This document shows positions 9,211 to 18,374 of a stretch of 64,000 nt of DNA, in pieces (positions within the stretch are counted from its first letter, which is position 1; the number at the start of each line of letters is the position of its first letter). This DNA comes from Friedmanniella luteola. GTDB taxonomy: Bacteria; Actinomycetota; Actinomycetes; Propionibacteriales; Propionibacteriaceae. Below the pieces are notes generated by a model. The model did no database searches, had not been told where the DNA came from, and worked only from the letters and a program-made list of their open reading frames with translations. The DNA lies in contig NZ_LT629749.1 in assembly GCF_900105065.1 (NCBI RefSeq), positions 3,286,001 to 3,350,000 on the forward strand, written 5' to 3'. The translations under genes and the position numbers were made by a program.

Positions 9211-9268
9211 CACCGGCCCCGCCCGGCGCGCCGCCGCGGGTGCGGGGACGTGCCGGCCGGGGCCGGTG
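9211..9268. terminator. Bidirectional hairpin between mug and clpX
   Basis: CACCGGCCCCG (9211-9221) and CGGGGCCGGTG (9258-9268) form an 11-bp perfect stem around a GC-rich 36-nt loop, between two convergent genes. Confidence 0.55.
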
Positions 9269-9296
9269 ACCGACCAGGTCGTCAGGGCAGCTGCGC

Positions 9297-10586
<1,290 letters not shown>

Positions 10587-10621
10587 GGTGCTTCCTTTCC
10601 TCGGTGCTGCCCGGCAACCCG

Positions 10622-10656
10622 CGGGTCGGCCGGAGGAGTCAGGTTAACCCGACCCG
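10622..10656 (-). terminator. Hairpin between clpP2 and clpX
   Basis: CGGGTCGG (10622-10629) pairs with CCGACCCG (10649-10656) across a 19-nt loop that includes GGTTAACC. It lies downstream of clpP2 and just upstream of clpX, so it could end the clpP1P2 transcript or attenuate read-through. Confidence 0.4.
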
Positions 10657-10704
10657 ACGACGTTGTGGAGGACCTCGTCGCCGGGCGCGGGACCCGGCCT
10701 GGGC

Positions 10705-11364
10705 TCAGGCGTCGACGGCCTTGAGGGACGTCAGGATCTCGTCGATGATGCCGTACTCGAGGGCCTGCTCGGCCGTCAGGTACTTGTCCCGCTCGATGTC
10801 CTTGCTGACCTCGGCGGTGCTCTTGCCGGTGTCGGTGGCCAGCATGTCCTCCATGAGGGACCGGATGCGCAGGATCTCTCGCGCCTGGATCTCGATGTCG
10901 GAGGACTGGCCGTAGCCACCCTCGGTGGCCGGCTGGTGGATCAGGATCCGGCTGTTCGGCAGGGCGAGCCGCTTGCCCTTGGTGCCGGCGGCCAGGATCA
11001 CCGCGGCGGCCGAGGCGGCCTGCCCGAGGCAGACGGTGCGCACGTCGGGCTTGATGTAGCGCATCGTGTCGTAGATCGCCGTCAGTGCGGTGAACGAGCC
11101 GCCCGGGGAGTTGATGTAGATCTCGATGTCGCGGTCGGCGTCCATCTGCTGCAGGCACAGCAGCTGGGCCATCACCGCGTTCGCGATCTCGTCCGAGATC
11201 GGGGTGCCGAGGAAGATGATGCGGTCCTCGAACAGCTTGGTGTAGGGGTCGATGCGCCGCATCCCGTAGGACGTGCGCTCCTCCCACTGCGGGATGTAGT
11301 AGTCCATGGTCGGCGCGAACGGCTGACCCTCGGCACGGGGCGCGCCGAATGATGCGTTGCTCAT
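10705..11364 (-). CDS. clpP2: ATP-dependent Clp protease proteolytic subunit ClpP2
   Basis: Serine peptidase subunit of the hetero-oligomeric actinobacterial ClpP1P2 core. The 219-aa protein has the nucleophile Ser118 in CLGQAASAAAV, His143 in ILIHQPA and the triad Asp at about 189 in SKDIERDKYL. The handle region and INSPGGSFTALTAIYDTM are typical of ClpP2. The N-terminal part DYYIPQWEERTSYG matches the processed leader of ClpP2 proteins. It starts at ATG 11364, 10 nt after the clpP1 stop, so the two subunits are made from one transcript. ClpP2 usually provides the docking face for ClpX/ClpC. Confidence 0.96.
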   Translation of the reverse strand: MSNASFGAPRAEGQPFAPTMDYYIPQWEERTSYGMRRIDPYTKLFEDRIIFLGTPISDEIANAVMAQLLCLQQMDADRDIEIYINSPGGSFTALTAIYDTMRYIKPDVRTVCLGQAASAAAVILAAGTKGKRLALPNSRILIHQPATEGGYGQSSDIEIQAREILRIRSLMEDMLATDTGKSTAEVSKDIERDKYLTAEQALEYGIIDEILTSLKAVDA

Positions 11365-11374
11365 CGCACGCTCC

Positions 11375-12019
11375 TTACTGGTTGGGGGCTTGGGAGGACG
11401 GGATCTGCGCGGCCGAGGCGTAGACGTGGTCGATCTGGCCGTACTTCAGCGCGTCCTCGGCGGTGAACCAGCGGTCGCGGTCGGAGTCGGCCTCGATCTG
11501 CTCCAGCGTCTGGCCGGTGTGCTCGGCGATCAGCTTCTGCATGACCGTCTTGATGTGCAGCGACTGCTCGGCCTGGATCCGGATGTCGCTCGCCGTACCG
11601 CCGAGGCCGCCGGAGGGCTGGTGCATCATGATCCGGCTGTGCGGCAGGGCGTAGCGCTTGCCCTTGGTCCCGGCGCACAGCAGGAACTGACCCATCGACG
11701 CCGCCAGACCCATGGCCACGGTCGCGACGTCGTTCGAGATCCAGTTCATGGTGTCGTAGATCGCCATGCCCGAGTCGACCGAACCACCCGGGGAGTTGAT
11801 GTAGAGGTAGATGTCGCGGTGCGGGTCCTCGGCGTTCAGCAGCAGCATCTGCGCGCAGATCGCGTTGGCGTTCTCGTCGCGGACCTCGGAGCCGAGGAAG
11901 ATGATGCGGTTCTGCAGCAGCGCCTGGTACACGTTGTCGTCGAGGCCGATGCCGTTGCGGCTGGCTGCTCGGGGCTGGATGACGCCCGCCTGCCCTGGGT
12001 ACTCGGAGTGTGCGTTCAC
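11375..12019 (-). CDS. clpP1: ATP-dependent Clp protease proteolytic subunit ClpP1
   Basis: The partner subunit of ClpP2. The 214-aa protein carries Ser108 in [10 protein letters not shown], His133 in [10 protein letters not shown] and the Asp of [10 protein letters not shown]. The order clpP1-clpP2 and the sequence [19 protein letters not shown] assign it as ClpP1. The open frame continues upstream to 12151, but GTG 12019 (NAHSEYPGQ) is chosen because the residues before it are unlike any ClpP and because it leaves room for the promoter. A ClgR-type box lies 52 nt upstream. Upstream on the same strand, behind the repeat array, is tig. Confidence 0.93.
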   Translation of the reverse strand: MNAHSEYPGQAGVIQPRAASRNGIGLDDNVYQALLQNRIIFLGSEVRDENANAICAQMLLLNAEDPHRDIYLYINSPGGSVDSGMAIYDTMNWISNDVATVAMGLAASMGQFLLCAGTKGKRYALPHSRIMMHQPSGGLGGTASDIRIQAEQSLHIKTVMQKLIAEHTGQTLEQIEADSDRDRWFTAEDALKYGQIDHVYASAAQIPSSQAPNQ

Positions 12020-12070
12020 GTCGACGAACCTACCGCGCAGCACGGACAACCCGGGGTGCCCGCCGCTGTT

Positions 12071-12084
12071 GTTCGCTGTCGGCG
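12071..12084 (-). promoter_or_regulatory. Putative ClgR operator upstream of clpP1
   Basis: The plus strand reads GTTCGC-TGTCG-GCG, an exact fit to the GTTCGC-N5-GCG pattern described for ClgR boxes in Streptomyces. It lies 52 nt upstream of the clpP1 start, where the activator should bind. clgR itself is not in the window. Confidence 0.55.
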
Positions 12085-12428
12085 CAGCGTGCCGCGGCCC
12101 GCGCGCAGGGCCGGGGAGGGCGGGCGTGGCTCTCCCCCTGATCGGAGCCACGGCCGCGCCGTCCGCCTCGACGTCGGTGCGGACGGGCCTCCCCCTGACC
12201 TGGTCCGTCCTGCACCTGCGCCGTTCCTCGGCCCTCGGTGGCGCTCCCCCTGATCTGCGCTCCTGCGGGCCTCTCGCCGGGGATCCCCCTCGTCCACCGG
12301 CAAGAAGAACGATGCCGGTCCGACCTCGGCGGGGGCTGTGGCCGACGTCGGCCCCGGCTCAGGATCTGCGCAGGCTTGTGCGGCCACCCTCAGGTCACCC
12401 CGACACCGCGTGCACGGACCGGGTCAAG
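12085..12428. other. Gene-free spacer before the repeat array
   Basis: About 340 bp upstream of the clpP1 control region. CTCCCCCTGA occurs three times as direct repeats at 12132, 12189 and 12244 (spacing 57 and 55 bp). Open frames here have no homology signal or ribosome site. I see no gene. Confidence 0.5.
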
Positions 12429-13118
12429 GCCCGATCCGCGTCCGAGCGGAGCCAGGACAGGAAGCACAGACGGCCGGGGCACACGGATCGGGCGCCGCTG
12501 CCGAGAGGAGGAGGGTGTGGACACGCTTTTCGTTCACGTCCGACGACGTCGACAGGGGTCACAGCCCGATCCGCCCCCGAGCGGAGCCAGGACAGGAAGC
12601 ACAGACGGCCGGGGCACACGGATCGGGCGCCGCTGTCGAGAGGAGGAGGGTGTGGACACGCTTTTCGTTCACGTCCGACGACGTCGACAGGGGTCACAGC
12701 CCGATCCGCCCCCGAGCGGAGCCAGGACAGGAAGCACAGACGGCCGGGGCACACGGATCGGGCGCCGCTGCCGAGAGGAGGAGGGTGTGAACACGCTTTT
12801 CGTTCACGTCCGACGACGTCGACAGGGGTCACAGCCCGGTCCGCCCCCGAGCGGAGCCAGGACAGGAAGCACAGACGGCCGGGGCACACGGAGCGGGCGC
12901 CGCTGTCGAGAGGAGGAGGGTGTGGACACGCTTTTCGTTCACGTCCGACGACGTCGACAGGGGTCACAGCCCGATCCGCCCCCGAGCGGAGCCAGGACAG
13001 GAAGCACAGACGGCCGGGGCACACGGAGCGGGCGCCGCTGTCGAGAGGAGGAGCGCGTGAACACGCTTTTCGTTCACGCACGACGACGTCGACAGCGGTT
13101 ACAGCCCGATCCGCGTCC
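12429..13118. repeat. 135-bp tandem repeat array, about five units
   Basis: The landmark GAGCGGAGC recurs at 12444, 12579, 12714, 12849, 12984 and 13119, always 135 bp apart, and whole units differ at only a few positions. Each unit contains the arms GCCCGATCCG and CGGATCGGGC 45 nt apart (first unit 12429-12438 and 12484-12493); in the later units one arm reads CGGAGCGGGC. Units also carry CTGTCGA/TCGACAG arms and GTG(A/G)ACACGCTTTTCGTTCAC, a T-rich loop between short complementary arms. 135 is a multiple of 3, so frames stay open across the array, but location between the tig terminator and the clpP1 promoter argues for non-coding DNA. Confidence 0.95.
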
Positions 13119-13119
13119 G

Positions 13120-13211
13120 AGCGGAGCGAGGACAGAAAGCACAGCGGAGCGAGGACAGAAAGCACAGCGGAGCGAGGACCAACAGCACAGCGGAGCGAGG
13201 ACCAACAGCAC
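13120..13211. repeat. 23-bp tandem repeat, four units
   Basis: Units start at 13120, 13143, 13166 and 13189. The first two read AGCGGAGCGAGGACAGAAAG plus CAC; the last two have CCAAC in place of AGAAA. The unit is clearly a degenerate copy of a segment of the adjoining 135-bp unit, so it seems to be a secondary expansion at the array's tig-proximal end. Confidence 0.95.
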
Positions 13212-13244
13212 AGAGCCCCCGTCCGTTGCCGGACGGGGGCTCTG
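13211..13244 (-). terminator. Strong terminator of tig
   Basis: CAGAGCCCCCGTCCG (13211-13225), loop TTGC, then the perfect complement up to 13244: a 15-bp stem 25 nt after the tig stop codon on the minus strand. No long T-tract follows; the 23-bp repeats come directly after it. Confidence 0.8.
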
Positions 13245-13268
13245 CGGTGCTGCGCGTGGAGCGGGGGG

Positions 13269-14717
13269 TCAGGCCTGGGCCTGCTCCTCCTCGGCGACGG
13301 GGGCGTCCTCGACGTCGGTGCTGCCGGCCGTCCCGTCGAGCACCTCGCCCTCGACGACCTCGGTCTCCTCGCCGGGCTCGGCGATGGTGCCGTCCTCCCG
13401 GAGGTTGGCCAGCTCGACGGGGGCGCCGTTGCTGTCGGTGACCGTGGCCGACTCGACGATCAGCGCGAGCGCCTTGCCGCGACGGATCTCCGTCATGTAC
13501 TCGTCGATGTGGTGCGGGTGCTCCTGCAGGTGGTCGGCGACCTGCTGCGGCGGCACGTTGTCCTGCTGCGCCTTGCGGATGATGTGCTGCGTCAGGTCGT
13601 TCTGGTCCACGCTGACCGCGCGCTCCTCGGCGACCTTGTCCAGGATCATCTGCGCCTTGAGCGCCTGCGTGGAGCGGGTGTCGACGTCGGCCCAGAACTC
13701 GTCCTCCGTCTGCCCCTCCTCCGCCTCGCTCAGGTACTGCTCGAGGCTGAGCTGCGCCTGCGCGAGCTGGGCGGTGATCTGCTGCTTCCGCGCGTCGGTC
13801 TCCGAGGCCAGGATGTTCTCCGGCACGTCGATCTCCAGCTGGGAGATGAGCTCCTCGAGGACGGCGTCGCGAGCGCGGCCGGCCTGGTCGAGGCGGGCCA
13901 TCGCCGTCAGCCGGTCGGCGATGCTGGCGCGCAGCTCGCCGATGGTGTCGAACTCCGAGGCCTGCTGGGCCAGCTCGTCGTCCGCCTCCGGCAGCTCCTG
14001 GGCCTGCACCTTGGTGACCGTCACCTCGATGTCGGCCTGCTCGTCCTTGAGGGGACCGCCGACGAGGGTGGAGGTGAAGGTCGTCGACTCCCCGGCGGAC
14101 AGGCCGGTGACGGCCTCGTCCAGGCCGTCGAGCATCTGGCCGGAGCCGACGGTGTACTCGAGGTCCTCGGCGGTGGCGTCGGGCAGCGCCTCGCCGTTCT
14201 GGGTGGCGACCAGGTTGATGGTGAGGATGTCGCCGTCGGCGGCCGCGCGCTCGACGGTCTCGCGCGAGCCGAAGCGGCCGCGGAGCACGTCGATCTGCTC
14301 GTCGACCTGGGCGTCGGGCACCTCGAGGGCGTCGACGGTCGCGGTCAGCGTGGCGAAGTCGGGGAGGTCGAACTCGGGCCGCACGTCCACCTCGGCGGTG
14401 AACTCGATCAGGTCACCGTCCTCGAGCTTGGTGACCTCGACCTCGGGCTGGGTCAGCGGGGCGAGCTGGTTCTCCGCCACCGCCGCGCCGTAGAAGCGCA
14501 TCCAGGAGTCGTTGAACGCCTCCTGGATCACCGCGCCGCGCCCGAAGCGCTGGTCGATGACCATCGGGGGCACCTTGCCGCGGCGGAAGCCGGGGATGCT
14601 GATGGTCTTGGCGATCTCGGCGTACGCCTTGTCCATGCTGGGCTTGAGATCGGTGAACGGCACCTCGACGGTGATCTTGACCCGCGTGGGGCTCAGCTGC
14701 TCGACAGTGCTGGGCAC
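13269..14717 (-). CDS. tig: Trigger factor
   Basis: Ribosome-associated chaperone and peptidyl-prolyl isomerase that receives nascent chains. The 482-aa protein has the ribosome-binding domain with the signature GFRRGKVP near residues 45-52, the FKBP-type PPIase domain around residues 150-240 (DGDILTINLVA, LEYTVGSGQMLDGLDEAV), and the long helical C-terminal arms. An acidic, Glu-rich tail (EPGEETEVVEGEVLDGT) ends it. GTG 14717 (PSTVEQLSPTRVK) is preferred over GTG 14726 because AGGAG lies 8 nt upstream of it, while it abuts the other. It ends at a 15-bp hairpin and is followed on its strand by the repeat array and then clpP1P2. Confidence 0.95.
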   Translation of the reverse strand: MPSTVEQLSPTRVKITVEVPFTDLKPSMDKAYAEIAKTISIPGFRRGKVPPMVIDQRFGRGAVIQEAFNDSWMRFYGAAVAENQLAPLTQPEVEVTKLEDGDLIEFTAEVDVRPEFDLPDFATLTATVDALEVPDAQVDEQIDVLRGRFGSRETVERAAADGDILTINLVATQNGEALPDATAEDLEYTVGSGQMLDGLDEAVTGLSAGESTTFTSTLVGGPLKDEQADIEVTVTKVQAQELPEADDELAQQASEFDTIGELRASIADRLTAMARLDQAGRARDAVLEELISQLEIDVPENILASETDARKQQITAQLAQAQLSLEQYLSEAEEGQTEDEFWADVDTRSTQALKAQMILDKVAEERAVSVDQNDLTQHIIRKAQQDNVPPQQVADHLQEHPHHIDEYMTEIRRGKALALIVESATVTDSNGAPVELANLREDGTIAEPGEETEVVEGEVLDGTAGSTDVEDAPVAEEEQAQA

Positions 14718-14900
14718 TCTTGTCACTCCTGGATTGGGGTTTCGTCCCAGGGCGTCGTCAGACAGCGCCCCGAGTCACGGCTCGTCTAGAGCAACGGTCA
14801 TCCTACTTCCGGGCGGCCGGACCGGCCAAAACCAGGATTGGTCGACCCCCGCGGGTGCCCTACACTCAGGCCTCGACGCCGTCTCCCCGACGGTCGTCAC

Positions 14901-14976
14901 CGGGGCGTAGCGTAGTGGCTAGCGCGTCTGCTTTGGGAGCAGAAGATCGCAGGTTCGAGTCCTGTCGCCCCGACCA
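14901..14976 (+). tRNA. tRNA-Pro (anticodon TGG)
   Basis: The acceptor arms CGGGGCG (14901-14907) and CGCCCCG (14966-14972) pair fully; the anticodon stem TCTGC/GCAGA encloses loop TTTGGGA with anticodon TGG at 14934-14936. GGTTCGAGTCC forms the T arm. The CCA end is encoded (14974-14976). Confidence 0.96.
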
Positions 14977-15053
14977 GGACCGTGCGGCCCCGGCCTCCGC
15001 GGATGTGCTCGGGGGCGGGCCGGTGTGGTTGGATGACCGGGTTCGTCAGCCCC

Positions 15054-15124
15054 GCGGGTGTAGCTCAATGGTAGAGCCCCAGTCTTCCAAACTGGCTACG
15101 CGAGTTCGATTCTCGTCACCCGCT
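15054..15124 (+). tRNA. tRNA-Gly (anticodon TCC)
   Basis: GCGGGTG (15054-15060) pairs with CACCCGC (15117-15123), discriminator T15124. The anticodon arm CCAGT-CTTCCAA-ACTGG gives anticodon TCC at 15086-15088; the T arm holds AGTTCGATTCT. CCA is not encoded, unlike the neighbouring tRNA-Pro 77 nt upstream. Confidence 0.96.
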
Positions 15125-15135
15125 CTCCGCCGGTC

Positions 15136-16377
15136 TCAGCCGGCCAGCACCGCCGCCCGCGCCACCCGCCGGGTGTGCAGGGTCAGGGCGGCCCAGGCCG
15201 CCAGGGCGAGCACCAGCAGCCCGCAGCAGACCAGCCCGACGCGCGCCATCCCGCCGGCCGCGTAGGCCGCCGGGCCGAGGAACGCCCCGGTCGAGCCACC
15301 GAGGAAGACGAAGAACATGAAGACGGTGTTGGCCTGGGCCGCCCGCCCCGGGTCCACCGCCAGCACCCGGTTCTGGTGCGCCGACTGGTGCAGCTGGCTG
15401 GCCGCCGTCGCGGCGAACATGCTGAGGGCGAAGGGCACCAGCCGGTCCGCGTCGACGACGACCGCGGCCATGGCGACCAGCATCACCGCCAGCGCCCCGC
15501 CGGCGACGGGCAGTGTGCCGAAGCGGTCCACCAGGCGGCCCGCCAACGGCGTGGTGAGCCCGGCCGCGAGGCCGACCAGGCCGAAGAGCCCGGCGGTCCG
15601 GACGCTCCAGCCGTACGGTTCCGCGGTCAGGTGCAGCACCATGACCGTCCAGGCCGAGTTGAAGGTCGCGAAGACGAAGAACTGCAGCAGCGCGGACTGG
15701 CTCAGCTCCGGGCTGCGGCGGACCAGCGCGAGCGTGTCGAGCAGCAGCCGCGGGTAGGGGGTGCCGGCCTCGGCCGGGACGGGCGCGTCCCGCAGCGCCC
15801 GCCGGGTGAAGGGCACGGTGGCGAGCACCAGCAGGGCGAAGCCGACCGTGACCCAGCGCCAGCCGAAGGCCTCGACGACCAGGCTGGCGGCGATCCGGCC
15901 GCCGAAGATCCCGACCGACAACGAGCCGACGATGGTGGCCGTGGTGGTGCCGCGACGCGCGACGGGGGCCAGCCGGCCCGCGGCCGGGATGATCACCTGC
16001 GCGATGTTGGCCACCAGGCCGACGACGGCGAAACCGGCGGCGACCGCGGCGACCGTGGGCAGCACGGCCGAGAGCGCCAGGGCGGCCGCCAGCAGCAGCG
16101 ACTGCACCGTGACCTGACGGCGGGGGTGCACCCGGTCGGCCAGCGGCACCAGCAGCAGGATGCCCAGCGCGTAGCCCGCCTGGACGGCCGTGGCGACCAG
16201 GCCGGCGGCCCCCGGGCTGACGCCGAGGTCGCCCGCCACGTCGGTCAGCAGCGACTGCGGGATGTAGATGACGCTGACGGCCACCGCGGCCGCGACGGCG
16301 AGGGCGGCCAGCCGCGGCGTCCAGGAGGGCTCCGCCGTCGTCGCGCCGGCGGTCTGCTCGGCTGCTCGCTGGGTCAC
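15136..16377 (-). CDS. MFS transporter (drug/metabolite efflux type)
   Basis: A 413-aa integral membrane protein with about 12 predicted helices. The inter-helix 2-3 loop LADRVHPRRQVTVQS fits the MFS signature G(X)3DR(X)GRR loosely, and GRLVDRFGTLPVAGG is the matching loop in the second half. Both termini are cytoplasmic. It begins at ATG 16377, only 7 nt after the stop of the upstream membrane-protein gene, so the two form an operon. Its stop is 11 nt from tRNA-Gly on the other strand. The substrate is unknown; the sequence recalls Bcr/CflA or YfcJ-like exporters. Confidence 0.85.
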   Translation of the reverse strand: MTQRAAEQTAGATTAEPSWTPRLAALAVAAAVAVSVIYIPQSLLTDVAGDLGVSPGAAGLVATAVQAGYALGILLLVPLADRVHPRRQVTVQSLLLAAALALSAVLPTVAAVAAGFAVVGLVANIAQVIIPAAGRLAPVARRGTTTATIVGSLSVGIFGGRIAASLVVEAFGWRWVTVGFALLVLATVPFTRRALRDAPVPAEAGTPYPRLLLDTLALVRRSPELSQSALLQFFVFATFNSAWTVMVLHLTAEPYGWSVRTAGLFGLVGLAAGLTTPLAGRLVDRFGTLPVAGGALAVMLVAMAAVVVDADRLVPFALSMFAATAASQLHQSAHQNRVLAVDPGRAAQANTVFMFFVFLGGSTGAFLGPAAYAAGGMARVGLVCCGLLVLALAAWAALTLHTRRVARAAVLAG

Positions 16378-16384
16378 GTCCCCC

Positions 16385-17008
16385 TCAAGTCGGACGGGCG
16401 CCGGCAGATTCCCGCACCGGCGCGGCGGCCTCGGCGCGCGGCCGGGTCCAGGCGACCACCAGCCCGGCCACCAGCGCCCCGAGCGAGCCGAGGCTCAGGT
16501 CCCCGAGGGTGTCGGTGTAGGCGGTCTGCAGCTCCGGGGAGGTGCGCAGGAAGGTGGCGTACTCCCCCAGCTCCCAGAGCAGCGCGGCCGCCATCCCGAA
16601 GGCCAGCCCGGCCAGCACCACCAGCCCGCGGGGGACCCCGCGCGGCGCCCAGGCCAGCAGGACACCGCCGGTCAGCAGCGCCCAGTTGAGGAAGTGCATG
16701 CCGTCGTCCCACCAGCTCACGGAGTCGAACAGGTCGAGCCGGTTGCCGAGGGTGTCCAGCAGCCAGGGCAGGCTGACGAGGAGGTCAGCGGACCAGGGGA
16801 AGCCGGGCCGGCCGGTGCGCGCCGCCCGGCGACGTCCCCACGCCCACCACCACAGCGGGACGGCGAGCAGCCCCAGCGGGTACACGACCAGCCGTGCGGT
16901 GCCCGCCTTCTCCTTGACCCCGGACAGGTCGGGGACGAGCAGGGCCGAGACCAGCAGGAGCACGAGCGCGACCTTCACCAGGAGGTCGAGGATCGGGAGC
17001 CGGCGCAC
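16385..17008 (-). CDS. DUF2238-like integral membrane protein
   Basis: A 207-aa membrane protein with about six helices (for example VKVALVLLLVSALLVPDL, TARLVVYPLGLLAVPLWWW, WALLTGGVLLAW). The polar motifs SWWDDGMHFLNWALL and LLWELGEYATF (Asp-Asp, His, Glu) in or near membrane segments and DTLGDLSLGSLG are what suggests the DUF2238/YjdF group of unknown function. The start GTG 17008 gives a sensible N-terminus (RRLPILDLL) but is not proven. It is coupled to the MFS gene downstream (7-nt gap) and divergent from another MFS gene. Confidence 0.7.
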   Translation of the reverse strand: MRRLPILDLLVKVALVLLLVSALLVPDLSGVKEKAGTARLVVYPLGLLAVPLWWWAWGRRRAARTGRPGFPWSADLLVSLPWLLDTLGNRLDLFDSVSWWDDGMHFLNWALLTGGVLLAWAPRGVPRGLVVLAGLAFGMAAALLWELGEYATFLRTSPELQTAYTDTLGDLSLGSLGALVAGLVVAWTRPRAEAAAPVRESAGARPT

Positions 17009-17113
17009 GTCCCCATCGTGGCAGGGCCGGCTCGCGGGCGCCCCCGGCGCGCCCCGGCCGCCCGCTCGGTCGACGCCGCCCGGTCGACGCCGACCGGTAG
17101 CGTCGCTCCGGAC

Positions 17114-18367
17114 ATGGAACCGACCCGCACCCTCCCCACCCACCCCGCCGAGGTGCTGTCGGCGCGGAACGCCACCTACATCGCCTTCATCGGGAGCGGC
17201 TTCGGGTTCGCCAGCTGGGCGTCCCGGATCCCCCAGGTCCGCGACGCGCTGGCGGCGTCCCCCTCCACCCTCGGGCTCGTGCTGCTGGCCGTGGCCCTCG
17301 GCTCGCTGGTCGCGCTGCCGCTCGCCGGCGTCGTGGTCACCCGGCTGGGCACGGCGCGGACGGTCACCGCGATGGCCTGCTGCGTCGCGGCGGGCCTGGT
17401 GGTCGTCGGGCTGGGCTACCGGGCGGGGGTGCTGCCGGTGGTCCTCGGGCTGTTCCTCATCGGGTTCGGCAACGGCACCTGGGACGTGGCGATGAACGTG
17501 GAGGGCGCCGCCGTCGAGCAGCGCCTCGGGCAGGCGATCATGCCGCGCTTCCACGCCGGCTTCAGCGTCGGCACGGTGGTCGGCGCGCTCGGCGGGGCCG
17601 CGATGGTCGCCCTCGACGTCCCCGTGACCGTGCACCTGGTCGCCGCGGCGCTCGTCGTCGGCCTCACCGTCCCGCTGGGCACCCGGCGCTTCCTGCCGGT
17701 CGAGACCCGGACCCCCGACGCCGACCGCGACGGCGCCGACCGGGCGCGCCACCCGCTGGCGGCGTGGACGGAGCCCCGCACCCTGCTGGTCGGCGTCTTC
17801 GTGCTCTGCATGGCCTTCACCGAGGGGACGGGCAACGACTGGCTGGCGGTCGCCGTCCTCGACGGGTACGGCGCGCCGCCGGTCGCGGGACCCCTCGTCT
17901 TCGCCGCGTTCCTGGCCGCGATGACGGCGGGACGCTGGTTCGGACCGGGGCTCATCGACCGGTTCGGCCGGGTCGCGACGGTCCGCACGTCGGCCCTGGT
18001 CGCCCTGGTGGGCCTGCTGCTGGTGGTCTTCGGCGGGGTCCTGCCACTGGCCGCCGTGGGGGCGGTGCTGTGGGGGCTCGGGACGGCGCTGGGCTTCCCC
18101 GTGGGGATGAGCGCGGCGGCGGACGACCCGCGGCGGGCGGCCGGCCGGGTGAGCGTCGTGGCCTCGATCGGCTACACGGCGTTCCTCGCCGGGCCCCCGC
18201 TGATCGGCTTCCTGGGCGACCACGTCGGGGTCCTCCGCGCCCTCACCGTGACGGCCGCGCTGCTCGGGCTGGCCGCGCTGCTCGCCGGCACGGTCCGCCC
18301 GCTGGCCCCGGACGACGCACGACCCCCGTCGCCCGCGGGCGACGAGGGTCGGGACCACCTGCGCTGA
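17114..18367 (+). CDS. MFS transporter (YbjJ-like)
   Basis: A 417-aa permease with 12 predicted helices. The first half starts NATYIAFIGSGFGFASWASR and contains GFGNGTWDVAMNVEGAAVEQ, a stretch typical of the YbjJ/fucose-permease-like group; GPGLIDRFGRVATVRTS is the loop 8-9 signature. ATG 17114 follows a divergent 105-bp spacer; TAGCGT lies 10 nt upstream. It is convergent with the aldo/keto reductase (7 nt between stops). The cargo is not identified. Confidence 0.85.
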   Translation: MEPTRTLPTHPAEVLSARNATYIAFIGSGFGFASWASRIPQVRDALAASPSTLGLVLLAVALGSLVALPLAGVVVTRLGTARTVTAMACCVAAGLVVVGLGYRAGVLPVVLGLFLIGFGNGTWDVAMNVEGAAVEQRLGQAIMPRFHAGFSVGTVVGALGGAAMVALDVPVTVHLVAAALVVGLTVPLGTRRFLPVETRTPDADRDGADRARHPLAAWTEPRTLLVGVFVLCMAFTEGTGNDWLAVAVLDGYGAPPVAGPLVFAAFLAAMTAGRWFGPGLIDRFGRVATVRTSALVALVGLLLVVFGGVLPLAAVGAVLWGLGTALGFPVGMSAAADDPRRAAGRVSVVASIGYTAFLAGPPLIGFLGDHVGVLRALTVTAALLGLAALLAGTVRPLAPDDARPPSPAGDEGRDHLR

Positions 18368-18374
18368 GCGGGGC

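Noticed and set aside
12132-12253. Three CTCCCCCTGA direct repeats
   Set aside because: Short and GC-rich; spacing is not constant (57, 55). Likely chance, noted in the spacer entry only.
12395-13165. A 256-residue minus-strand open frame made of 45-residue repeats (CFLSWLRSGADRAV...)
   Set aside because: It exists only because the repeat is 135 bp, a multiple of 3, in GC-rich DNA. Several other frames across the array are also open, there is no ribosome site and no family match.
12429-13211. CRISPR array
   Set aside because: Units are directly adjacent without unique spacers, 135 and 23 bp long, and no cas genes are near.
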